DNA of 17,788 bases from Oscillospiraceae bacterium (GTDB lineage Bacteria; Bacillota; Clostridia; Oscillospirales; Ruminococcaceae), in the NCBI GenBank assembly GCA_016303195.1, contig JAEDMD010000014.1:1-17788 (forward strand), read 5' to 3'. Under the pieces are notes generated by a model that saw only the letters and a list, made by a program, of their open reading frames with translations, made no database searches and had not been told where the DNA came from. Positions 1-5,933 of the stretch are shown here, piece by piece. Position 1 is the first letter of the stretch. The number at the start of each line of letters is the position of its first letter. A program made the translations under genes and the position numbers.

Positions 1-95
1 AGCAAGCGCAGCGATGCTTTACGGTCGTTTCGCAATAACTATGTCTTACCACAAAGAAGTAAATGCTTTCACCGTTTTATTTTACATAAAATCCA

Positions 96-124
96 TTGAC
101 TGTTTTGAAAAAAAGTGTTATAAT
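96..124 (+). promoter_or_regulatory. Sigma-A promoter of glmM
   Basis: The -35 hexamer TTGACT (96-101) and the -10 hexamer TATAAT (119-124) are separated by exactly 17 nt. A TGn extended -10 precedes the -10 (TG at 116-117). Transcription should start near 131, giving a leader of about 45 nt before the glmM start at 177. Near-consensus elements and ideal spacing make this a strong call. Confidence 0.9.
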
Positions 125-129
125 AAAAA

Positions 130-145
130 TGTTCGTGTGCGAACA
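130..145 (+). promoter_or_regulatory. Palindrome at the predicted glmM transcription start
   Basis: TGTTCG (130-135) and CGAACA (140-145) form a perfect 6-bp inverted repeat around TGTG. It spans the predicted +1 of the glmM promoter. It could be an operator, or a hairpin at the extreme 5' end of the mRNA that slows decay. The half-site order is the reverse of the Bacillus LexA box (CGAAC-N4-GTTCG), so it is not a LexA site. The function is inferred only. Confidence 0.4.
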
Positions 146-160
146 ATTATATACATATAA

Positions 161-166
161 AAGGAG
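161..166 (+). promoter_or_regulatory. Ribosome binding site that fixes the glmM GTG start
   Basis: AAGGAG at 161-166 lies 10 nt before GTG 177. No comparable site precedes the in-frame TTG at 96 or ATG at 129. The residues after the GTG match the usual GlmM amino terminus (G-K-Y-F-G-T-D-G). Confidence 0.85.
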
Positions 167-176
167 TAATCAGAAA

Positions 177-1562
177 GTGGGCAAATATTTCGGAACAGAC
201 GGTTTCAGAGGAACCGCAAATGAAAATCTCACAGCAGACCACGCTTACAAAGTAGGCCGTTTCCTCGGATGGTACTACGGCGAACTTAAAAGAAGAAACG
301 GCGACAATACCCCTCCACGCATCGTAATCGGAAAAGACACACGCCGTTCAAGTTATATGTTTGAATATTCGCTGGTTGGCGGACTTACCGCTTCAGGCGC
401 TGACGCTTACCTGCTTCATGTTACAACTACCCCATCAGTCGCATATATATCAAGAGTTGACAGCTTCGACTGCGCTATCATGATATCAGCAAGCCATAAC
501 CCTTACCATGACAACGGACTGAAACTCATCAACGGTCAGGGTGAAAAAATGGAAGATGCCGTTATCGACCTCGTTGAAGCATACCTCGACGGAAACCTCA
601 ATGTATTCGGTCAGGATTGGAAGGAACTCCCCTTTGCAAAGGGCGAGAACATCGGCAGAACTGTTGACTATGTTTCTGGAAGAAACCGCTATGTGGGCTA
701 TCTCATCTCTCTCGGCGTTTATTCTTTCCGTGGCATGAAAATAGGCCTTGACTGCGCAAACGGCGCTTCATGGTCGATCGCAAAGGCTGTATTCGATGCT
801 CTCGGCGCTGAGACTCATGTTATCAACGCTGAGCCTAATGGTATAAACATCAACAACAATGCAGGTTCAACACATATTGAAGTATTGCAGAAATACGTTG
901 TGGAGAACGGCCTTGACGCAGGATTTGCTTATGACGGTGACGCTGACAGATGTCTCTGCGTTGACGAAAAGGGCAACATCATCACAGGCGACCACATTCT
1001 CTACATTTATGGCAGATACATGAAGGAAAGAGATAAGCTGGTAAACAATACAGTTGTAGCCACAGTTATGTCCAACTTTGGTCTGTTCAAGGCATTCGAT
1101 GAAATAGGCATCAATTATGCAAAAACTAAAGTCGGCGACAAGTACGTTTACGAATACATGAAGGAAAACGGCTGTTGCCTCGGCGGTGAGCAGTCAGGCC
1201 ATATCATCTTCTCAAAGTACGCTCCCACAGGTGACGGAATCCTCACAAGCCTGAAAATAATGCAGGTCATCATGTCCCGTCAGAAGAAGCTCAGCGAACT
1301 TGCTGCACCTTTTGTGGAGTATCCGCAGGTTCTTGAAAATGTAAGAGTAAAAGACAAGGCAGCCGCACAGTCAGACCCCGAAGTTCAGGATGCTGTAAAG
1401 AGCGTAACAGAAGCTCTCGGCGAGACAGGAAGAATACTCGTCCGTGAAAGCGGCACTGAGCCTGTTGTACGTGTTATGGTAGAAGCCGAAAGCAAGGACA
1501 TCTGTCAGAAATACGTAGATCAGGTCGTTGATATAATCAAGAAAAACGGTCACACTGTCTGA
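177..1562 (+). CDS. glmM: Phosphoglucosamine mutase GlmM
   Basis: Interconverts glucosamine-6-phosphate and glucosamine-1-phosphate in the cytoplasm, feeding UDP-GlcNAc synthesis for peptidoglycan. The 461-aa product has the alpha-D-phosphohexomutase layout. The amino-terminal KYFGTDGFRG is followed by the phosphoserine loop SASHNP (S106), the metal loop DGDADR (D253, D255, D257), the sugar-specificity loop GGEQSGH (336-342) and the phosphate-binding RESGTEPVVR (423-432). GEQSGH and the opening motif favour GlmM over phosphoglucomutase or phosphomannomutase, and the length is close to the family's usual 440-460 aa. The start is GTG 177: an in-frame frame opens at TTG 96, but that TTG is the -35 hexamer. 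The gene has its own promoter, no clear hairpin terminator follows, and the next gene is 146 nt away with its own promoter. Function is confident; substrate preference within the superfamily is slightly less so. Confidence 0.93.
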   Translation: MGKYFGTDGFRGTANENLTADHAYKVGRFLGWYYGELKRRNGDNTPPRIVIGKDTRRSSYMFEYSLVGGLTASGADAYLLHVTTTPSVAYISRVDSFDCAIMISASHNPYHDNGLKLINGQGEKMEDAVIDLVEAYLDGNLNVFGQDWKELPFAKGENIGRTVDYVSGRNRYVGYLISLGVYSFRGMKIGLDCANGASWSIAKAVFDALGAETHVINAEPNGININNNAGSTHIEVLQKYVVENGLDAGFAYDGDADRCLCVDEKGNIITGDHILYIYGRYMKERDKLVNNTVVATVMSNFGLFKAFDEIGINYAKTKVGDKYVYEYMKENGCCLGGEQSGHIIFSKYAPTGDGILTSLKIMQVIMSRQKKLSELAAPFVEYPQVLENVRVKDKAAAQSDPEVQDAVKSVTEALGETGRILVRESGTEPVVRVMVEAESKDICQKYVDQVVDIIKKNGHTV

Positions 1563-1636
1563 TTTAGACATTTTAGCAAACAAAAAGACCGATCCAAAGA
1601 TAATATTAGTAAAATACTGGAATTTCAGAAAAATCG

Positions 1637-1665
1637 TTGACTGGATTTTCAGTCAGTGCTATAAT
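1637..1665 (+). promoter_or_regulatory. Sigma-A promoter of the Wzz-like gene
   Basis: TTGACT (1637-1642), a 17-nt spacer and TATAAT (1660-1665), with an extended -10 TG at 1657-1658. The predicted start near 1672 gives a leader of about 37 nt before the ATG at 1709. Confidence 0.88.
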
Positions 1666-1708
1666 ATTTATGTTTATATCAACGTCTTTTTCTATACGGA
1701 GGTAAAAA

Positions 1709-3289
1709 ATGGCAAAAAAAGATGAGAAAAATCTTAATATCACCATAAAAAATCAGGAAGAAAACAAAGAGATGATGATAATCTCTCTTTCATCCATCCT
1801 CAGCCATCTGAAAAAATATTTCGTGATATGGCTGGTATTCGCAATAATCGCAGGTGTTGTCGCTACTGCATTCTCAGGCTTCAAGACCTTAGTCGCTAAG
1901 CCGAGCATAACAGCCCTTGTCAGCTTCACCTACAAAGGTGTCGAAAAAGGCCTCGACCCGGCAGGCAGAACATTCGATGTTAACAGCATCAAGAGCCCTA
2001 CTGTTATCGAAGGCGCACTTTCTTCGCTGGATATCGACATTGAAAACCTTGACAACATCAGAAAGAACATCTCCATTGATGGTATCATCCCCGAAGATGC
2101 TGTCAACAGGATCACAGCATACAAGAACATCTATGAGACAGCAACTTCAGGAAACCTTGCTGCTGCACAGGCTATGCTGGATGTAACTTATTACCCGACC
2201 ACTTATAAGGTACACTTCAACTATGGTGAAGCAGGCCTCAACCGCAGAGAAGGTGCTGAGGTGCTCAACACCATGCTGAAAGAATACCGCAATTTCTTCT
2301 ACAAGCAGTACGGCTTCAACCAGTCGCTTGGTACGGCTGTTCCTGCTGTGAAATACAAGAACTACGATTACGCAGAGCAGATAGATATTTTCAGTGATAC
2401 ACTTACCACTCTTGAAAAATATCTGAAATCTCTTGCAACCGATGATACAAACCTTTTCCGCTCAAACACAACAGGTTTCTCTTTCAATGACCTTTACAGA
2501 GCAGCTCAGACTGTTGAGAGCATCGACCTTGACAGAATCTCCTCACTCATCACTGTAAATAATGTTACAAAGGATAAGAATGCTTCCATCTCTTACTGCA
2601 ATTACAGAATAGAGAATCTTGAAAGATCAAGCGCATCACTCAAGGAAAGACTCAAGACAATTGAGGATTCTATCGCAAATTACGAAAAGGACACTATCCT
2701 TATCTTCGGTAACGGCACTGACGGAAATGATACTTCATATTCTCAGGCTTCCGAGGAATATGACAAGCTCATCAATCAGCGTGTATCAACATCTACCGAG
2801 CTTGCCGAAACAAAGCAGAGGATAGAGTTCTACAAGTCAAGAAAGACCGCTCTTTCAAGCAACAAGTCCGCTACAAAGGAAATGAAGGAAAACGTTGAGA
2901 CTCAGCTTGCCGAACTCGGCGACAAGATCAATGAGCTTGTTAATACTACCGAACTTACAGCTCAGGAATACTATGAAAATGTTGAGTTCAAGAACGCATA
3001 CAACATCCTCGTTCCTGCTGAATCTTCCGCAGTAGCTTCCATCTCAGCTGTTATCCACAATGCAATAATGCCTATCGCTATCATTGAAGCACTCATACTC
3101 GTTATCTACTTCGCAGTATCATTCATCAAGGCACTGATATATTCAAACAGAAAACCTGCTGTTGCAGGCGGCAATGATGATGACGACGACGATGATGACG
3201 ATAACGACATTGAAGATGTTATCGAAGCTGTCGAAGAAGCAGCAGAGGACAGATCTTCTGAAAACAACAAGAAGAAAAACAAAAAATAA
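1709..3289 (+). CDS. Wzz-like two-helix membrane protein with poly-Asp tail
   Basis: The specific family was not recognised; the topology resembles chain-length determinant (Wzz/YveK-type) proteins. The 526-aa product has a short charged cytoplasmic amino terminus and a first membrane helix at about residues 37-56. A large, presumably extracellular region follows, rich in heptad-like Leu/Lys/Glu stretches (about 300-440) that suggest coiled coils. A second helix lies at about 452-476. The cytoplasmic tail has nine consecutive Asp (490-498), then Glu-rich and Lys/Asn-rich runs. GGAGGT at 1698-1703 lies 5 nt before the ATG. It has its own promoter and terminator, so it is probably monocistronic. 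No polysaccharide gene adjoins it and no Walker motif is present, so a chain-length role is a guess from topology. A structural or scaffold role in the envelope is equally possible. Confidence 0.6.
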   Translation: MAKKDEKNLNITIKNQEENKEMMIISLSSILSHLKKYFVIWLVFAIIAGVVATAFSGFKTLVAKPSITALVSFTYKGVEKGLDPAGRTFDVNSIKSPTVIEGALSSLDIDIENLDNIRKNISIDGIIPEDAVNRITAYKNIYETATSGNLAAAQAMLDVTYYPTTYKVHFNYGEAGLNRREGAEVLNTMLKEYRNFFYKQYGFNQSLGTAVPAVKYKNYDYAEQIDIFSDTLTTLEKYLKSLATDDTNLFRSNTTGFSFNDLYRAAQTVESIDLDRISSLITVNNVTKDKNASISYCNYRIENLERSSASLKERLKTIEDSIANYEKDTILIFGNGTDGNDTSYSQASEEYDKLINQRVSTSTELAETKQRIEFYKSRKTALSSNKSATKEMKENVETQLAELGDKINELVNTTELTAQEYYENVEFKNAYNILVPAESSAVASISAVIHNAIMPIAIIEALILVIYFAVSFIKALIYSNRKPAVAGGNDDDDDDDDDNDIEDVIEAVEEAAEDRSSENNKKKNKK

Positions 3290-3294
3290 TATCA

Positions 3295-3322
3295 TAAAGG
3301 ACATCCGAAAGGGTGTCCTTTA
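3295..3322 (+). terminator. Hairpin terminator after the Wzz-like gene
   Basis: AAAGGACATCC (3296-3306) pairs with GGGTGTCCTTT (3311-3321) around a GAAA tetraloop, with one G-U pair and a further T-A at 3295/3322. The 12-bp stem begins 5 nt after the stop codon. The only U-run is the UUU at the base of the stem, so release may be imperfect. Confidence 0.72.
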
Positions 3323-3395
3323 AACTTGTCAGAGAAGTAAAACAATATCTTATAAATCAACAAAATCGTTTTTCCTGACTTTTTTGAAAAAAGGC

Positions 3396-3424
3396 TTGAT
3401 TTTTACGAAAAAGCGTGATATAAT
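3396..3424 (+). promoter_or_regulatory. Sigma-A promoter of the rimP-nusA-infB operon
   Basis: TTGATT (3396-3401), a 17-nt spacer and TATAAT (3419-3424), with an extended -10 TG at 3416-3417. The predicted start is near 3431, so the rimP leader is about 63 nt and contains the hairpin at 3447-3471. Confidence 0.87.
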
Positions 3425-3446
3425 AGTAATGATGATAGTTATAGTA

Positions 3447-3477
3447 AAAGACCCGATAAGTTCGGGTCTTTCGTTTT
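3447..3477 (+). promoter_or_regulatory. Terminator-like leader hairpin before rimP (candidate NusA attenuator)
   Basis: AAAGACCCGA (3447-3456) and TCGGGTCTTT (3462-3471) form a perfect 10-bp stem around TAAGT. The downstream tract CGTTTT (3472-3477), together with the UCUUU ending the stem, makes an interrupted U-tract. It ends directly before the rimP ribosome site, between the promoter and the first gene. In Bacillus subtilis, NusA is known to limit its own operon by NusA-stimulated termination in the leader. An imperfect U-tract is what such a terminator would show. Attenuation here is inferred. Confidence 0.6.
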
Positions 3478-3478
3478 G

Positions 3479-3485
3479 AAAGGAG
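3479..3485 (+). promoter_or_regulatory. Ribosome binding site that fixes the rimP TTG start
   Basis: AAAGGAG (3479-3485) lies 8 nt before TTG 3494. The in-frame TTG at 3476 lies upstream of this site and the GTG at 3488 is only 2 nt after it. TTG 3494 is therefore the most likely start. Confidence 0.75.
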
Positions 3486-3493
3486 ATGTGCAT

Positions 3494-3964
3494 TTGAAAT
3501 TCAAGAAATTCGGCGGCACTGAACAGAAAGTATATGACCTCATCAAACCTATCACCGATGAACTTGGCTACTACCTCTGGGATGTGTGCTACGAAAAGGA
3601 AGGCGCTATGTGGTATCTTCGTATCTTCATAGATCAGGACGAGGGCATCAGCATAGACGACTGCGAAAGAGCAACTGCTCCCATCAGCGACCTACTCGAT
3701 GAAAAAGATCCCGTTCCGCAAAGCTATATGCTGGAAGTCGGCTCGGCAGGTCTGGAGCGTGATCTGGTCAAGGAGGAACACTTTGAAGTCTGTAAAGGCG
3801 ATACGGTAACAGTCCGCTTCTTCAAGCCCGTGGACGGTCAGAAGGAGATCACTGCCGAACTGGTCGGCGCTGACAAGGACGGTGTAACAATTATCTCTGA
3901 CGGCTGTGAAAAGACCTTTCCGCTGGCAGATGTGGCTCAGGTCAAGTTATGGCTCGATTTCTGA
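3494..3964 (+). CDS. rimP: Ribosome maturation factor RimP
   Basis: Assists assembly of the 30S subunit in the cytoplasm. The 156-aa product has the RimP two-domain plan. The amino-terminal alpha/beta domain contains the family core L-E-V-G-S-A-G-L-E-R (residues 80-89), equivalent to the LEVSSPGLDR motif of many homologues. It is followed by a carboxy-terminal Sm-like beta domain. The length is typical. Position directly upstream of nusA is the conserved arrangement in Firmicutes and many other bacteria. The start is TTG 3494, chosen from the AAAGGAG at 3479-3485. It is the first gene of the long operon, so any control by the leader hairpin would act on it and everything downstream. The following 54-nt gap holds the nusA ribosome site and no convincing terminator. 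Confidence 0.93.
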   Translation: MKFKKFGGTEQKVYDLIKPITDELGYYLWDVCYEKEGAMWYLRIFIDQDEGISIDDCERATAPISDLLDEKDPVPQSYMLEVGSAGLERDLVKEEHFEVCKGDTVTVRFFKPVDGQKEITAELVGADKDGVTIISDGCEKTFPLADVAQVKLWLDF

Positions 3965-4018
3965 GCATAGATATGTCTATCAACCCCTATCATAATAGTA
4001 CTGGAGGAATTATCAACA

Positions 4019-5290
4019 ATGAACAAGAATAACGCCTTTTTCAAGGCACTGGAATCTCTCGGAGAGGAAAACAGCGTGGAGACCGATCTCCTTATCGAAA
4101 AAGTAAAGTCTGCCATGCTCAAAGCCGCTAAGAGAGCATATCCGCACAGCGAGGACAGGATCAGAGTCGAGATCGACCCCAGAACGAAGAAGTTTGAAAT
4201 GTATATCGTTCAGGATATCATTGATGACTACCCTATCGACGAGAATGAGGTCAATATCGCAGAAGCTAAGGTAAGAGATCCCCACGCTGTTGTGGGCGGC
4301 ACTATCCTCAAAGAGATAGATATTTCCAAGCTGGGAAGAATGGCGGCTCTCTCTGCAAAACAGTCCATCAAGGGCGACCTGAGAGAGATCAACCGTGAGC
4401 AGATGCTTGAAAAGTTCGAGCAGAAGGAACACGAATGTATCACTGCAAAGGTATCTCAGGTAGAACCGGGCAGAGGTACTGTTACCGTTGTCTATGAGGG
4501 AACTGAGCTTTACCTGTTCCGCAATGAGCAGATACCAGGCGAAACTCTTGAGGAAGGCCAGTCCGTAAAGGTCTACATCACAGGCATCATCGGCAAGAAC
4601 AAGAAGCCCGTTGTAAAGATCTCACGTACCCACAAGGACCTCGTAAAGAGACTTTTCGAGCTTGAAGTTCCTGAGATATACGACGGAACTGTTGAAGTGA
4701 AGTCCATCTCCCGTGAAGCAGGTTCAAGAACAAAGATCGCTGTATGGTCAAAAGACCCCAACGTTGATGCAGTAGGCGCTTGTATCGGTGCTAAGCGTTC
4801 ACGTATCACAGCTATCGTGAACGAACTCAGCGGTGAGAAGATCGACATTATCCCATGGAGCGAAGTTCCTGAGGAATTCATCGCAAGGGCACTCGCTCCT
4901 GCTGAGGTACTCAAAACCATCATCACTTCCGAGGAAGAAAAGACCTGCACAGTTATCGTGCCTAACAATCAGCTTTCACTTGCTATCGGCAACAAGGGTC
5001 AGAACGCTAAACTTGCCGCTAAGCTGACAGGTTTCAAGATCGACATCAAGCCACGTTTCGACAGCCTTACAAATGAGGAAGCTCCCGAAATGTCACCTGA
5101 TTTCGTTGTTCCCGTAAAGGAAAAGCCTGAGACTGAGGAGGAAGCTGAGGAGACAGAGGCAGCAGCAGAAACAGTTGTTTCAGAAAATACTGCCGAGAAC
5201 GCTGAAACTGCTCCTGAGACCGCTCCCGAAACTGTTGAGGCTGAAGCTCCTGCTGAGGAAACTGCTCCCGAAGCCGAGACTGAGGAATAA
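4019..5290 (+). CDS. nusA: Transcription termination/antitermination factor NusA with acidic tail
   Basis: Binds RNA polymerase and nascent RNA, promoting pausing and hairpin-dependent termination. The 423-aa product has an amino-terminal polymerase-binding domain, an S1 domain (about 137-199) and two KH domains. The KH region carries GACIGAKRSR (253-262) and NQLSLAIGNKGQNAKLAAKLTG-type residues with the GxxG loop near 324-327. These are diagnostic for NusA. After about residue 349 comes a roughly 70-residue Glu/Ala/Thr/Pro-rich tail with imperfect ETAPE repeats. It is not one of the helical AR repeats of proteobacterial NusA, and the Bacillus protein lacks such a tail. GGAGG (4003-4007) lies 11 nt before the ATG. 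The gene may control its own operon through the leader hairpin. Identity is certain; the role of the tail is unknown. Confidence 0.97.
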   Translation: MNKNNAFFKALESLGEENSVETDLLIEKVKSAMLKAAKRAYPHSEDRIRVEIDPRTKKFEMYIVQDIIDDYPIDENEVNIAEAKVRDPHAVVGGTILKEIDISKLGRMAALSAKQSIKGDLREINREQMLEKFEQKEHECITAKVSQVEPGRGTVTVVYEGTELYLFRNEQIPGETLEEGQSVKVYITGIIGKNKKPVVKISRTHKDLVKRLFELEVPEIYDGTVEVKSISREAGSRTKIAVWSKDPNVDAVGACIGAKRSRITAIVNELSGEKIDIIPWSEVPEEFIARALAPAEVLKTIITSEEEKTCTVIVPNNQLSLAIGNKGQNAKLAAKLTGFKIDIKPRFDSLTNEEAPEMSPDFVVPVKEKPETEEEAEETEAAAETVVSENTAENAETAPETAPETVEAEAPAEETAPEAETEE

Positions 5291-5292
5291 TT

Positions 5293-5571
5293 ATGAAACA
5301 AAAAAAGATACCCATGAGAATGTGCCTCGGATGTAACGAGATGAAGCCGAAAATGGAACTTATCCGTGTGGTAAGGTCACCCGAAGGCGAAATAAGTCTC
5401 GACTTCAAAGGCAAGGCGGCAGGCAGAGGCGCATATATATGCAGAAGTGCAGAATGTCTCGAAAAAGCCAGAAAAGCCAGACGCTTTGAAAAGTCATTCT
5501 CATGCAAGATCGAGGAAAGCGTTTATGAGGTGATGCTGAATGAGCTTGGATCTGAAAAAGAAAACGGCTGA
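5293..5571 (+). CDS. rnpM: RNase P modulator RnpM (YlxR, DUF448)
   Basis: Small basic RNA-binding protein. In Bacillus subtilis the YlxR family protein was shown to bind RNase P RNA and modulate its activity, hence RnpM. The 92-aa product shows the family signatures: R-M-C-L-G-C (9-14), the P-K-x-E-L-I-R-V-V-R strand (about 19-28) and GRGAYIC (44-50). Four cysteines (C11, C14, C50, C55) are placed so that metal binding is conceivable, though this is not established. Its start is 2 nt after the nusA stop, with GAGGA (5282-5286) inside the nusA end as ribosome site, which indicates coupling. It overlaps the next gene by 32 nt. Length and position between nusA and an L7Ae-family gene are standard for Firmicutes. 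Confidence 0.93.
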   Translation: MKQKKIPMRMCLGCNEMKPKMELIRVVRSPEGEISLDFKGKAAGRGAYICRSAECLEKARKARRFEKSFSCKIEESVYEVMLNELGSEKENG

Positions 5572-5857
5572 TCTTCTGGGAATATGCCTTAAAGCAGGAA
5601 AGGCTGTGAAAGGCTTCGACAGCGCTTGTGAAGCTGTCACCGCTCATAAAGCAGCCTGCATACTTACCGCTTCCGACGCTTCTGCAAAAACCGTCAAGGA
5701 GGCTGAGTTCATCGGCGGAAAATACAATGTTCCCGTTTATCAGACTCCCCTCTCCAAGGACGATATCGGAAAACTCTGCGGTAAATCCACCGCTGTCATC
5801 GCAGTAACGGACAAAGGCTTTGCAGAGGGATTCCGTAAAATAGTAATTTCAGATTAA
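5540..5857 (+). CDS. ylxQ: L7Ae/L30e-family RNA-binding protein YlxQ
   Basis: Small kink-turn-type RNA-binding protein of the L7Ae/L30e/S12e/Gadd45 fold, presumably ribosome or RNase P associated; its exact role in Firmicutes is not settled. The 105-aa product has the alpha-beta-alpha layout with the G-x-C-L-K-A-G-K-A-V-K-G segment (about 14-25). The strand AACILTASDASAKT (38-51) and the segment NVPVY (about 63-67) are also typical of YlxQ. The ATG at 5540 lies inside the end of rnpM (32-nt overlap), with GAGGTGA (5527-5533) 6 nt upstream. The preceding gene's reading therefore covers the ribosome site, suggesting coupled translation. The length matches the family. The 76-nt gap to infB has a weak 5-bp hairpin but no convincing promoter. 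Confidence 0.9.
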   Translation: MSLDLKKKTADLLGICLKAGKAVKGFDSACEAVTAHKAACILTASDASAKTVKEAEFIGGKYNVPVYQTPLSKDDIGKLCGKSTAVIAVTDKGFAEGFRKIVISD

Positions 5858-5933
5858 CTGAATGAATATATACAATTGAATAATGAAACTCCGCTGAAAA
5901 ATGCGGAATGACCAATGGAGGTAATTTAAGCCT

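Noticed and set aside
131..144. LexA/SOS box at the glmM start
   Set aside because: The Firmicutes box is CGAAC-N4-GTTCG. Here the half sites are in the opposite order.
2..160. Open reading through the first 160 bases on the + strand (frame 2), as a possible end of an upstream gene
   Set aside because: It runs across the -35, -10 and start region of the glmM promoter, has no recognisable protein motif, and lacks any start within the window that could be judged. It is more likely chance.
3476..3493. Longer rimP starting at TTG 3476
   Set aside because: That codon lies upstream of the AAAGGAG ribosome site, which would then be inside the coding region and leave the start without a site.
3967..3980. 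Hairpin ATAGA/TCTAT between rimP and nusA as a terminator
   Set aside because: A 5-bp AT-rich stem without a T-run, in a gap where the operon is expected to continue.
5890..5907. Hairpin TCCGC/GCGGA in the infB leader as terminator or regulator
   Set aside because: Only 5 bp with an 8-nt loop and no U-tract. It is within chance expectation.
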